From contig CANTFK010000577.1 of assembly GCA_947646735.1 (NCBI GenBank), positions 1 through 48,028 of the forward strand: a stretch of 48,028 nucleotides of DNA, given 5' to 3'. Origin of the DNA: Peronospora farinosa. Taxonomy: Eukaryota > Oomycota > Peronosporomycetes > Peronosporales > Peronosporaceae. The notes below the pieces were generated by a model that saw only the letters and a program-made list of their open reading frames with translations, was not told where the DNA came from and did no database searches. This document shows, one piece after another, positions 21,065 to 31,299 of this stretch (position 1 is its first letter; each line of letters begins with the position of its first letter). Made by a program: the position numbers and the translations under genes.

Positions 21065-22294
21065 ATGAAGACGTGGGTGAGAGAGGCGATAAGACGCACG
21101 CATCAGCCGCATTTCGGACCCACACTAGAGTATAAAGTAAACACATTGCTGCTGTAAGACACATGTATATCTTGTCATATCGTCCTTTGTACAGAGTGTA
21201 ATCGTTGTGTAGTGATTCTGCTTTGCAGTCGACATTTGTGCAGTTGGATTGTGACAAAGAGACCAAAGCGTTCATTGATGTGCGTAATCTTGATACTTGA
21301 ATTGCACAAACTCAGTCAATACGTGCTAATTGACACCCTGTTGTGATCACATGCAGACATGTACAGGAGGAAGTTTATGGGAATCCTTAGGCTCCACAAT
21401 TCTTGGACTTTTCTACTCCCTGACCGACGCGAATGGAATTCTTGGACGTATGTCATACAACCAGTTCGTGTCAATGCAGTATCCGATTGCAGGCACCGCA
21501 CTAGTGAATCTTCAGCTGACGATCCTTTTCTCCTTTATCTCGACGCAGGTGGTCAGATGTTTGTGCTTTCGTACGCTCAAGTCCAGCGACTTTTTCCTCG
21601 CGAGCAACTTGTGGCAGCAAGCAGTGGATCACTGCTTGACATTGGGGCTGGAGATGGAAATGTGACAGCCTCGCTGGCCTCACTCGTGGATCAAGTGACT
21701 ACGACTGAGGTTTCTGCTCCCATGGTGGCTCATCTGAACACGCGAGGCTACAATAGCGTACAAACCTGCGACTTGCAGCACGAGTTCGTCCAGTCACGAA
21801 AGCCTTACAACATTATCAGGTACAGTACGTCGTGGCATCGCCGAGAGACGACTCTTTTTGGACTTTGTAACGCTGTCATGTTGTGCTCACATGATTACTT
21901 TGTTGGGGGTATATGAAGCATGCTTAATGTACTGGATCGAGCCGACAAACCACTCACGATGCTCCGTGAGATCCGCGAAATGCTAGATCGAAAAAATGGT
22001 CTCTTCCTACTAGCAGTAGTACTGCCATTCTCCGCTTTTGTGGAGGTGGGCACACAACGGATTGCACCCACCGAGAAGCTACCAATGCAGGGTGGACTCT
22101 GTGCAGATGGCGCGTCCTTTGAGGTGGCAGCCAGTCTACTGTTACGCAATGTGCTCGTTCCTGCGGGCTTTAAGCTCCGTCATTTCACCCGTGTACCTTA
22201 TTTATGTCGTGGAGATATGCATCAACCGTATTATGTGCTCTCGGATGCGATTTTCGTCCTGGAAGTCGATACAAATGAGAAAGAACGAACGTGA
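21065..22294 (+). CDS. METTL9 / DREV-type protein-histidine methyltransferase
   Basis: Five exons (21065-21136, 21229-21279, 21357-21447, 21549-21819, 21919-22294) join in frame to 286 residues. The last three are well supported: GILGRGQMFVLSYAQVQRLF, the SAM-binding motif SLLDIGAGDGNVTASLASL, VTTTEVSAPMVAHL, MLNVLDRADKPLTMLREIR and the end RHFTRVPYLCRGDMHQPYYV. Human METTL9 methylates the N1 position of histidine in HxH motifs; the same activity is inferred. The usual SCLNLLDR reads SMLNVLDR here. The first two small exons are chosen on frame and splice sites (FVQLDCDKETKAF resembles the family's FVQ segment) and are less certain. Length matches the family (about 300). Confidence 0.85.
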
Positions 22295-22761
22295 ATGCAG
22301 CTACTTTCAAGCATCATGCTGACTATTTGCTGCTAATCAGCCTAAAGTATACGCATTTGCGTTTGAGAAACACAAGCTGACTCTTTTCAGGGCAGAATTC
22401 TCTCATCCACCGAGTTTATGAAACGAATTGCTCGTAGTGGATAACGAACGAATTATAGGCATTACTCTACAGGCTTTTGAGCATTCGAGACAGGGACCAC
22501 AAGTTTTGTTGGGTATATCGATGCGAAGCGGTTACAAAGTGACAGAAAGAAACGTTATTCTATTGGTTTAAATGTTGTCATCCCCTAATCGCATTTGTTT
22601 CGTACTTGGTTTTTGTATACCAATTTGGTCCGCATTTGTAGGCAGAGAGCGCGTTTCTTTTTTTCTCTCACAATTCATTTTGCGTCAAAGTTCTCATCCG
22701 GGACCTCTTCCGTGTAAAAAAAAGACAATTGAACTGGCCATAGACGACTATACAATAGAAA
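22295..22761. other. Intergenic
   Basis: About 470 bp between METTL9 and the following acidic-protein gene, same strand. The frame at 22572-22778 overlaps the next start in another phase and has no support. Confidence 0.4.
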
Positions 22762-23875
22762 ATGGCACCTTTAGCTGAAGTTTCTTCATCTGCTTATGAG
22801 CATGCAACTGTCATGAAACACAAGATAATTGAAGAGTTACAAGAACCACAGAGTGAGGCATTATGTGAAGAAGAAGATGGGACAAGTGATATTGAACAAA
22901 GCATCAAGGGAAAGGATGTTTACACAGTACAAGAGACGATGATTACCAAGTCTTTGGACGTCCAAGAGCCATCGAAGAAGCGCGTACGCTTTAATGTGGC
23001 GGACGTTGTGGAGTTTGAACCAACCATGTGGACAGCCACGGTTTCTTCAGAAGGTGTACCGGTAAGTAATACGTTTGTAGTTTTATGTCGGAGAGAAGTA
23101 AAGAGATTTTACTTGTCTCATGGTTTTTTTTTGTTATCTTGTAGCTTGGTATGTCTGTAGATGTGCGATGTCGCACCAAGCGGCCTCTAGACACATACGA
23201 GATTGAGCGTGTGACGCAGCGTGTTGATCGTCAAGAGTACATGGAGTTGGGCTATCTGGAGCCAGAAGAACGACTGGATATCTTAGAGAATGCTGGTCAT
23301 TCCATTTCGATTATTAGCCACATTGAACGTGATACGCTTCGGATTAATCAGGAACGATGGGAATCTAATGAGTACGATCTCATGTATCAATATGGACTGG
23401 GCGAGGTACCACTGATAGAAGACGATGGTCTAGAGACGGTGCAACAGTTACATGGTGACGACATGATGAACGATAGCAGTGAGGATTTCTTTTTTTCGGC
23501 GGTTGTCGGAACATGGTCGTGGACTCTGAAGTACGGTTTGCAATGGAAAACATGGACGCGTACGACGTCATCAACACACGAACATATGACGACCTGAGCA
23601 TCGACTACGCCTCCGACTGCATTTTGGGTGACGATGAGAGCTCGGACGAGAACAATGAGCTTCCTTATGCTATTGACTCGTTTGACTCTCCTCAAAGCTG
23701 CGACTTTTTGGAAATGAGGACATTGCCATCAGATATGTCAGCCTCTTCCGACCGCCTGCTAGCTGTTGCAACAGCCACAAGCTGTGCTCAGTCTGCCAGT
23801 ACCACTTTCACTGCTAGCAGTGAGACCGAGTCTTCAAATATATCAGTGGAAGTGGCACCCTTTGTCGCCGTATAA
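22762..23875 (+). CDS. Conserved-looking acidic protein of unknown function
   Basis: Exon 22762-23061 (100 residues, GTAAGT donor) joins exon 23145 onward. As written, the second exon stops at 23597, giving 250 residues. However, the coding signal continues in another frame to a stop at 23875. A 77-bp GT-AG intron at 23455-23531 restores that frame exactly and gives 317 residues; I prefer this model. Visible parts: an acidic glutamate-rich N terminus; a central segment SKKRVRFNVADVVEFEPTMW, whose KRVRFNVADVVEF is reminiscent of a PP1-docking RVxF motif; a charged middle with DVRCRTKRPLDTYEIERV and VDRQEYMELGYLEPEERL; and an acidic serine-rich tail. No domain was recognised. A regulator of protein phosphatase 1 is a guess. 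Confidence 0.65.
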
Positions 23876-24329
23876 ACTTGTCGGAGCCTATCAGAATTTC
23901 GCCAACATGTGTTTTGTGCTGCCACGGATGTAGAATATATGCCTATGAGAATTGTGCGGTGCCATTTTATAGGCGGTCTGGTGAAGTATGAAACAGCCAA
24001 ACATCCTATCGATATTTAGTAAGCAAGGAACGACTTTTGCCCCACCCATTTGACTATTGATAGCGGATACTTTCGTCCGAAGGAGTTTTTTTCCTGTAAA
24101 ATAATTACAAATGCTGCTCACATAATAAATACCCATACTACGTCGCCTATAAAAAAAGAACCTCGTAAGTCGTTTGTTACGGACTAAATCGGTTTTTACA
24201 GGCTACTAAAAGTACCCATCGTATAATTCCACCTTCATAACATAATAATGCTGTTTCATATTCGTACCTAGTAGAATATCTCCGGTACCAACATCTTTCG
24301 TAGCCACAGGCCTTCCATCAGTTAGTATC
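23876..24329. other. Intergenic upstream of COQ6
   Basis: About 450 bp; AT-rich with no coding signal. It ends with the COQ6 promoter. Confidence 0.4.
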
Positions 24330-25781
24330 ATGGTCGTCCTTCCTTCCGTCATTCGATTCTCAACGCGCTCGCTACGATATTCACGCTCGACGTCAGTACG
24401 TTTACTGTCTACTACAGCTCCTTTTGATACACAGGTACCACACTATGACGTAGTTGTCGTAGGTGGCGGTATAATAGGCTCTGCTTTGGCCTGTCAATTA
24501 AAAAGTAGCCCCGTATTCAAGGGCAAGAATGTTGCAGTCATTGAGACCATAGCACCCCCTATTGCTCCGTCTGTAGAAACAGACTCACCCGATCTTCGTG
24601 TGTTTACTATTACGCCAGCCAGTAAACGGGTACTGGAAAGCACTGGTGCTTGGAACCTCCTTGCTGACTGTAATAAGGCCGTATTCAAAGACATGCAGGT
24701 CTGGGACGCCATGGGGGACGGATTCATCCGTTTTGATGCGAAAAAGGTGCAAAAGGACGTACTGGGCTATGTACTGGAGCATCGTGTACTGGTGCGTGCA
24801 TTGCACGACCGTATGAACCAATTGAAAGCTGACGCGGATGACAGCGCTCCATTGAAACTCTATTGTCCTGCTAAAGTCAAGCACTTTCAGCGTCCTACTT
24901 CGGTATCAGGTATTTCTGAGATTGGTCTTGAAGATGGACAACGTATGAAGGCGGACCTGGTGGTAGCTGCGGATGGTGGTAATTCCATTATTCGTACGCT
25001 CTCGGCTCTTGGAACTTGGGGATGGGATTATGATCAGCAGGCTGTCGTTGCAACGGTTGAAACCGACCGTGTCAATGAGACAGCTTGGCAACGGTTCTAT
25101 CCTACCGGTCCTGTGGCTCTATTGCCGATGCGTGACGGCTACTCGTCTGTGGTTTGGTCGTGCTCAGCTGATATGGCAAAAGAACTTACAGCGCTCAGCT
25201 CTGATGAATTCGTGGCTCGTCTGAATGATGCCTACGCTGCCCCATCGATGACACCCGTGCCTCCTGAGTTTCCGGGTATTCCAGTGCTGTCGGACTTGGT
25301 GCAGGGCGTGCATCACGCTGCACACACGATCATGTCGGCGGCGGCTCTATCGGATCCGTTTGTCGCTCCGCCAAAGGCTGTGGCGACAGTGGGTCATCGC
25401 TTTGCCTTTCCACTCAAGCTGAAGCACGCGACCAAGTACATAAAGCCAGGTCTTGCCCTTGTGGGTGACTCCGCGCACACGATCCACCCGCTTGCTGGTC
25501 AGGGTCTGAACCTTGGTCTAGGTGACGTGCAGTCTCTGAGCAATCTCCTTGTTGAGGGTGTCAAGAGTGGTGAGAATCTATCAAGCGAGTACTTCCTGCA
25601 GCAGTACGAGGACGAACGTATGAAGGCCAACATCACTATGCAGTTGGCCATGGACGGTTTCAAGCGGATGTTTGGCCCTACTCCCGATGCGTTGTCTGTA
25701 GCACGCAACATTGGCATGGGCACGCTGAACGCCGCAGAGCCGCTCAAGAACGAGATCATGAAGTATGCTATGGGTTTGTAG
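24330..25781 (+). CDS. Ubiquinone biosynthesis monooxygenase COQ6, mitochondrial
   Basis: A 483-residue single-exon FAD-dependent hydroxylase. The first 35 residues are rich in Arg and Ser without acidic residues (FSTRSLRYSRSTSVRLLSTT), a mitochondrial presequence. Then comes the FAD Rossmann motif YDVVVVGGGIIGSALACQL, the RVFTITPAS segment, ADLVVAADGGNSIIR, and the UbiH/COQ6 signature VGDSAHTIHPLAGQGLNLGLGD. COQ6 catalyses the C5 ring hydroxylation in coenzyme Q synthesis on the matrix face of the inner membrane. Length equals that of the human protein (468). It is convergent with PIG-P, with 142 bp between stops. Confidence 0.95.
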   Translation: MVVLPSVIRFSTRSLRYSRSTSVRLLSTTAPFDTQVPHYDVVVVGGGIIGSALACQLKSSPVFKGKNVAVIETIAPPIAPSVETDSPDLRVFTITPASKRVLESTGAWNLLADCNKAVFKDMQVWDAMGDGFIRFDAKKVQKDVLGYVLEHRVLVRALHDRMNQLKADADDSAPLKLYCPAKVKHFQRPTSVSGISEIGLEDGQRMKADLVVAADGGNSIIRTLSALGTWGWDYDQQAVVATVETDRVNETAWQRFYPTGPVALLPMRDGYSSVVWSCSADMAKELTALSSDEFVARLNDAYAAPSMTPVPPEFPGIPVLSDLVQGVHHAAHTIMSAAALSDPFVAPPKAVATVGHRFAFPLKLKHATKYIKPGLALVGDSAHTIHPLAGQGLNLGLGDVQSLSNLLVEGVKSGENLSSEYFLQQYEDERMKANITMQLAMDGFKRMFGPTPDALSVARNIGMGTLNAAEPLKNEIMKYAMGL

Positions 25782-25923
25782 ATGCATCCAAATGGCAAGT
25801 TGGTGGCTCAATGTTGTCGTATCATCCATATCCTGTCGTCAAACTTCAGCAGAGAGCAAGTAAAACAATCGTCAGGACACTTGGGATTTACTTTGATATC
25901 GTCGTGCATTAGTTTCTCATCAA

Positions 25924-26514
25924 CTAGTCTTCTTTGAGTTGCTTGTCGTGCGAAAACAAGTTCCGGTTCACTTCAAAGATGGAGATATCTCCAATCCCAG
26001 GGGTAGCTTCTGTGTCATCTTCAAAGCATGTCGAGCCTTCTGGCAGTGGCACCGTATGTGTGTCCAGGATCGTAGCATACGACTGAAGGCTTGGCGTGGA
26101 CAGCAAGTTCATAGCCTTGTAAAGCACCAATGAGAAGAGGTACGTCACGACAATCATCGCCGGCACCGCCACCGCCCAATGTTTTGACGGGAAGTAGGTG
26201 AACCCGTAAGCTTCTAACGATCTCTCGGGCACGTACGCCCACACTAAGAACAGCACTACACATAACACAATAGTCACTCCATGATCCCAATACAGTCTCA
26301 GCGCTCGAGACGTACCATAGAAAAGAGCAGATGCTAACCAGCCCCCAAAGCCGAAGAGCTCCATTCGCATAGCGTGCAATCGCTGAAGTTCCTTGAACGA
26401 CACTTGGGTGGAAGTCGGTGGTACGACGGTTGATCTCATTACAGTTTCTCTGTGCGTATTAAAGTGTGGTGGTGGGCTCGGTACATCCGTTGACGTTTTT
26501 TTTCTTCCGGTCAT
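25924..26514 (-). CDS. PIG-P, subunit of GPI N-acetylglucosaminyltransferase
   Basis: A 196-residue protein (first ATG at 26514; the open frame extends upstream without ATG). A polar N-terminal region of about 60 residues precedes two membrane helices: VTIVLCVVLFLVWAYVPE and HWAVAVPAMIVVTYLFSLVL. Between them lies LEAYGFTYFPSKHW, the conserved PIG-P YxPxKxWA loop. PIG-P is part of the ER complex that adds GlcNAc to phosphatidylinositol, the first step of GPI-anchor synthesis. An acidic C-terminal tail (CFEDDTEATPGIGD) is longer than in fungi. It lies 176 bp downstream of the CLC gene on the same strand. Confidence 0.9.
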   Translation of the reverse strand: MTGRKKTSTDVPSPPPHFNTHRETVMRSTVVPPTSTQVSFKELQRLHAMRMELFGFGGWLASALFYGTSRALRLYWDHGVTIVLCVVLFLVWAYVPERSLEAYGFTYFPSKHWAVAVPAMIVVTYLFSLVLYKAMNLLSTPSLQSYATILDTHTVPLPEGSTCFEDDTEATPGIGDISIFEVNRNLFSHDKQLKED

Positions 26515-26690
26515 GACGCTGCAAATCGCAACTTTTTTGTGGTAGAAATCGTCGGAAGACCGACATGAGATTGATATAGGAGGAATCGATTCAATTGATT
26601 CAATGAGGCGCTGCACGTCGAAACCTTTACATACTTCGTGGTGACCATCATTATACAGACGATCTCGTTAGACATATCAACAAATGTCCA

Positions 26691-29600
26691 TCAATGCGGG
26701 AGCAGTTCGTTCAAGGCAGTGTCACGTTCGTTCTCACTTTCTCCGTCTCGTGCACTTGGAGTCGAGTTGATTAGTGCACGCTTTACCTGCTCCGTACGTG
26801 AGACTTTGTGGCGCATTTTGGGGAAGAAACCAACAGGAGGTGCACCAGAAAGTGGATATACGTCGTCCGTGTCAATGTTTTTGACCAGACGGAAGCAGCG
26901 AGCACAATGTTCCTCCTCCAGGTCGCGTCGGGTAATGATACCGCGTACGTTATTGTGACGGTTCACAACGACGAGATGCCGAAGCCCAGCGCTTCGGAAG
27001 AGACGGTAAGCGCGCACAAATGGCGCTTCCTCCTGAATCAAGTACGGCGTCTGGTTCATGTATGGTGTAAGGTCCACCCACAGAGCTCGGTCTTCTTCGG
27101 ACAGAGTATACAGCTCGTCTCCAGCAATACGACCAGCATGAGCTGCAGCCTGGAAACCCTGGTGCATCGGAGTCGGGATTGGGTATCGCGGATAATGGTT
27201 CTCCATGTCGTGGTACGATAAGCAATAATTGCTGGCAAGGGGTGACTCTAGCAACTTATCATCAACTCGGGGCGTGTCATTCGCTTCCAAATCTCTCGAG
27301 CGACGGTGGCGAAGGGTACCAATCGATGCTACGTCAGGTTGATAAGAAGCAGGATGTGGCTGACGGTGAAATGGCTTGGGTTTTTCAACGCTGAAATCAT
27401 GATGGCTCAGCATGACGTTCAGCTGCTTTCGCAGTATTACGCCTGCAAAGAAGCAGCTACCAAAGGTTGGATCCTCCACGATGACAGGGAACGCGTTGTG
27501 CTCCGTACTCACGAGCAGATCAAAAATGACACCAGCGCGCTCGACTGTGCGCAGTGTCTTTGGGTTTGCAGTCATGACGTGCTTCACACGGAGGAAAGCG
27601 CCGCGTAGTGGAGGATTCCAGTCCAGGAACGGAACGCGGCGCAGGTGAATATGGATATCGTAGATGCCCTCGTTAAAGTAGTTCCCTACCCAGCGAGCGA
27701 AGAACGACGTCAGAATGAGTGGTAGACCGAACTCGATGTTGCCCGTGCACTCGAGAATGATGACAGTGAGGGAGATGGTCATACGAGTCACACCGCCAAG
27801 CATCGCTAGGCTTCCCACAAGCCCGTACGTCCGTGGGTCGACAGGTTTAATTTGATGTAGCCCTGTGAAGTAATTGATCACTCGAGTCCAAAGTCGTCCA
27901 TAAGCTGCACCGATAAGCAATGCTGGTACGAACAAGCCGCTTGGGATCTTGAGACCGTAGGTTAAGCAAGCCAGGAGAAGCATCATGAGCCAAAATACCA
28001 CAAGATTGCGCACATCAAATGAGTCTGGTGGTGCATGAAACAGGTGCTTAATGGCAACTTCTCCTCCTGTCAACATCAGCGATGCTAAGTCGTTGTATTG
28101 GCCTTTGGGGCAGTAAAAGCGCAGCAACTCTTTCTTGTATGGGTATTGCACGGTCTCGTCAGTTTGGAAGCACTCTGCGCCTTCCATCGACACGCTTGCA
28201 CAGCTCTCACAAATACATGCTGAACTATTCTTCTTCAGCATTTCCATTCCAAACACAAAAGCCTTGTTGGGCGCCAAAGCGGCACCGGCAGCGTCTGCAA
28301 GATGAATGACGTCGTCACGTGCACGAGGAAGGTTGTGGCATTTGCCGAGCAGAAATGGTGTCGAAAACAGGAGCGATGAGATCAGAACCGACAGCAGTAG
28401 GGCTTCCATCCACGCGACTCCGCGTGTGCGCACCCAACGAGAACGTAGTTTTGATAGACGCGTATTAAGCCCGTTGAATAATGCTCCTTGCAGCCCGCCA
28501 CCAATGCCCATCATAATAAAAAGTGGAACCTCCCAGATTTGGTATGTGCTAGATGTGAATGGCCCAAAGCTAAAGCTTCCCGTGTGACTTCCAAGCGTAC
28601 CCCATGACAGGTTATCGTTCATTCCGGAGAGGAAGAACGCCAATGTAAATGTCGCTGACATGGCGCAAAAGAGCGTTCTCCAGGTGAGCGTCTGATTCCA
28701 GAATGATGCGCCTTCCTCCAAGACGAACAGAACTCCACCGATGGGAGCCCCGAACGCTGAGGCAACACCAGCTGCCGCGCCACAAGCAACGAAGTCGCGT
28801 TTCTCCCTATCATTTCGGAAACCTCCAAAATAGGAAAAGCTACAGAGCGTTTGCGGTCAGCATTCCCACACAAGGATCGCTCTCTCTTGCTATAACAAGA
28901 TACTGCTTACCTCGTGTCGTAGCCGAGTGTGGACGATTTACCCTGAGAAAGCCCTGCCGCGACGATTGCGCCACTACACAACAGCAACAAATTTATGTTA
29001 TCGTCACCAACTAAAAATAAAGTAGCAGCACCTTTCAACTTACCTGTGAATCATAGGTCCTTCTTTTCCTACTGGTAAACCACCAGCAACAGAGCATACA
29101 GTGCCAATGATTTTACAAAAGAATGTGCGTAGACGCAGCATACGTGGGATCTTCATGCCGTTAAGCGTTGTCTTGACTTCCGAAATACCTGAACATGAGA
29201 TATCCGAAAATTACTACATCTCCCGTCTCTTCTTACACAATATCCACGACGAATTACCTGATCCAGCAGCTACTGGCTCTCCAAAAGAAGTGACAGTTGC
29301 AGCAATTGCCACAAGCCCGAGATTGAACGCTACGATGCTCCAGAATGTAGTGCCAAAGAGCACGTTCTTGGCCAATTCATGCTGGATAGTGTACTCGAGT
29401 AAATGCTGCTTGAGCGATAGAAGCAGCGTAGTAAAGTAGAGCATAAATACCGCTACAAGTGCCGTAATGACGCCTGTAATAAGTGTGAGGAACCAGCGCG
29501 CATAGATGAGTCGATTCTTTTCCTGTCCATAGCGATCCTTGTTGCCCATACCGGACTTGTTTACGACGCTTTCAAATAGATCTACAGTAATCAAATGCAC

Positions 29601-29707
29601 ATTATAAATAGCAGTTAGCTCTTTGAAATGTGATATTGTATGTATCATACAAAAATCAAGTCATTACCATAGTCTAAACTCTCCAGATCAGTTCTTTTCC
29701 ATAACAT
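26691..29707 (-). CDS. CLC-7-like chloride/proton exchanger with two CBS domains
   Basis: Five exons (29707-29668, 29581-29258, 29188-29044, 28973-28911, 28839-26691) join in frame to 906 residues. Start: [14 protein letters not shown], typical of plant and animal CLC-6/7. Motifs in order: GSGISE near residue 120 (usual GSGIPE), the gating glutamate in [13 protein letters not shown] (Glu164), the proton glutamate in [29 protein letters not shown], then two CBS domains ([34 protein letters not shown] to [13 protein letters not shown]). Both glutamates mean a Cl-/H+ antiporter of endosomes or vacuoles, not a channel. Large extramembrane insertion between the CBS halves (around [19 protein letters not shown]). 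The tiny first exon has an excellent frame and family match. Confidence 0.93.
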
Positions 29708-30126
29708 TGTGTAGCAATAGCTTCAACTTGAAATTGTCCGTGCTGTAGTTGGTTAGATATAAAGAATAGGGTATTGAATGAATCAGAATTGAAGCCGCTA
29801 CTTGATGACGAGTTAATGGCGGATGAAAAGAAGAAATAGCAGTGATATTTAAGCTGCAGGCACAGGTCCTAACGGCTCAGCTCTTGTCTTTCTTGGAAAG
29901 TGGCGGAACATCACATATCTACCGAATATTGACCAATCAGAAGAGCGAGGAGTTTTCTATCAAATTCTAAAGGCTGTTAAGTATTTATCTGTCTATGCTT
30001 ATGTATTCTATAAACTAATACATTTGTTTATAGATATAAACATGCATCAAACCAATCCATATCGCTTTTCCAAGGTATAATCCGCTTAGGGAACGAGTGG
30101 CAAAGCAGGAAGAACGTGGTGCCTTC
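29708..30126. other. Intergenic between divergent CLC and DENR genes
   Basis: About 420 bp of AT-rich sequence, presumably holding both promoters. No repeat or coding frame was noticed, apart from an open but ATG-less extension of DENR from 30040. Confidence 0.4.
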
Positions 30127-31146
30127 ATGTCGCCGCATCACGAGCGCTTAAGACGCTTTTATCACAAGTACAATGCTGAAAAATTGCACGAAATTGACAG
30201 TGTATTGGAGCGCTTCAAAGGTCGTGAGACGCAGCTGTTTTCGACGCTTGTAAAGAAGTATGGCCCCGAGCCCACTGCAGATGAAAGTTTCGATGTCGCT
30301 GTGACGTTAAAAGAGATCGAAACGGACGCTGAGGACGTATTGGAGTCAAAGGAAGTACAGTGCTTTTATCACCAGCGATTGCTGGCTTTTTACCACAAGT
30401 ACAACCCTGAAAAGGTTGATGATGTGGCTCAAGTACTGGTCAAGTACAAGGGTAAAGAGTCGAAGCTTTTTGATGCACTGACCAAGAAATACGGCCCAGA
30501 ACCTGGCGACTCGGACGATGAGGAAGAGGTGCATCAAGAGGAGGGAAAAGAGGAGAAAGAGAGTGACAATGGTGATCAGGCCAAGCTACGGAACGTGGTC
30601 TACTGTCCCATTGACACGTTCCCGCCAGAGTATTGTGAGTACGGCCCTATGTTTAACGAGTGTAAACCCTGGCTAGCTGAGCATTGTCCGGATCTGATAC
30701 TAACCAAGTACAATCGTACGGTAACGGAACTGCTGGAAGTGGAGCAGCAGATTGCTGCTGGTGTCGAAGGTATCACACTTGAAGTGACAGGCAAGACTGT
30801 CAAGAAGAAAAAGAAGAACAAGATTGAAGAAGCGGCCAAGCGGAAAGAGAATTGTATGGTGACTATATCCAAGAGCTCACGCAAAGGACGCAAACGTCTT
30901 ACTTTTGTCACGGGTCTTGAGGACTTTGAAGATGTTAACATAAAGGATGCTTGCAAGAGTATGGGCAAGAAGTTTGCGTGCAGCTCGTCGTTGTCAAAGA
31001 CGGACCAGGGCCAGCAACAGATTCAGCTGCAAGGCGATTGCGTCACTGAGCTATTGGAAGTGCTACCAGAGATGTTTGGTGTTCATGAAGACCAGATCAT
31101 CGTCGTTGATGAACCTATTAAGGCTGCTAAGAAAAGCAAGAAGTAG
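30127..31146 (+). CDS. Density-regulated protein DENR with duplicated N-terminal module
   Basis: A 339-residue protein from ATG 30127; the frame is open from 30040 but without another ATG. The C-terminal part is DENR: the N-terminal DENR segment VVYCPIDTFPPEYCEYGPMF (about residues 158-178), a lysine-rich linker and a SUI1/eIF1-like domain (MVTISKSSRKGRKRLTFVTG to IQLQGDCVTELLEVLPEMFG). DENR with MCT-1 releases 40S subunits after termination and permits reinitiation. Unlike animal DENR, the first CxxC pair has lost one Cys (YCPIDTF). Residues 7-49 and 83-126 are two copies of a FYHKYN...GKE...LF..L.KKYGPEP module, not part of animal DENR. Divergent from CLC, upstream of the BAG6-like gene. 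Confidence 0.93.
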   Translation: MSPHHERLRRFYHKYNAEKLHEIDSVLERFKGRETQLFSTLVKKYGPEPTADESFDVAVTLKEIETDAEDVLESKEVQCFYHQRLLAFYHKYNPEKVDDVAQVLVKYKGKESKLFDALTKKYGPEPGDSDDEEEVHQEEGKEEKESDNGDQAKLRNVVYCPIDTFPPEYCEYGPMFNECKPWLAEHCPDLILTKYNRTVTELLEVEQQIAAGVEGITLEVTGKTVKKKKKNKIEEAAKRKENCMVTISKSSRKGRKRLTFVTGLEDFEDVNIKDACKSMGKKFACSSSLSKTDQGQQQIQLQGDCVTELLEVLPEMFGVHEDQIIVVDEPIKAAKKSKK

Positions 31147-31299
31147 CTGAAGCACTTTTACGTAGCTCCTCAGTGTTACTGCAGGTATCCATCCTACCAC
31201 TAATCCTACATTCCATCCTGCTCGTATCTAGTGTGACAACATCTTTGTAGCCAACTAAAACGGTTCTTCACTGTAGCTTTGGCTCATAACGACGTCAAG

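Noticed and set aside
30040..30126. A 5' extension of DENR starting at GTG 30097, or at ATG 30042 with a 15-bp intron
   Set aside because: A GTG start is not expected in a nuclear gene and a 15-bp intron is too short; ATG 30127 was chosen.
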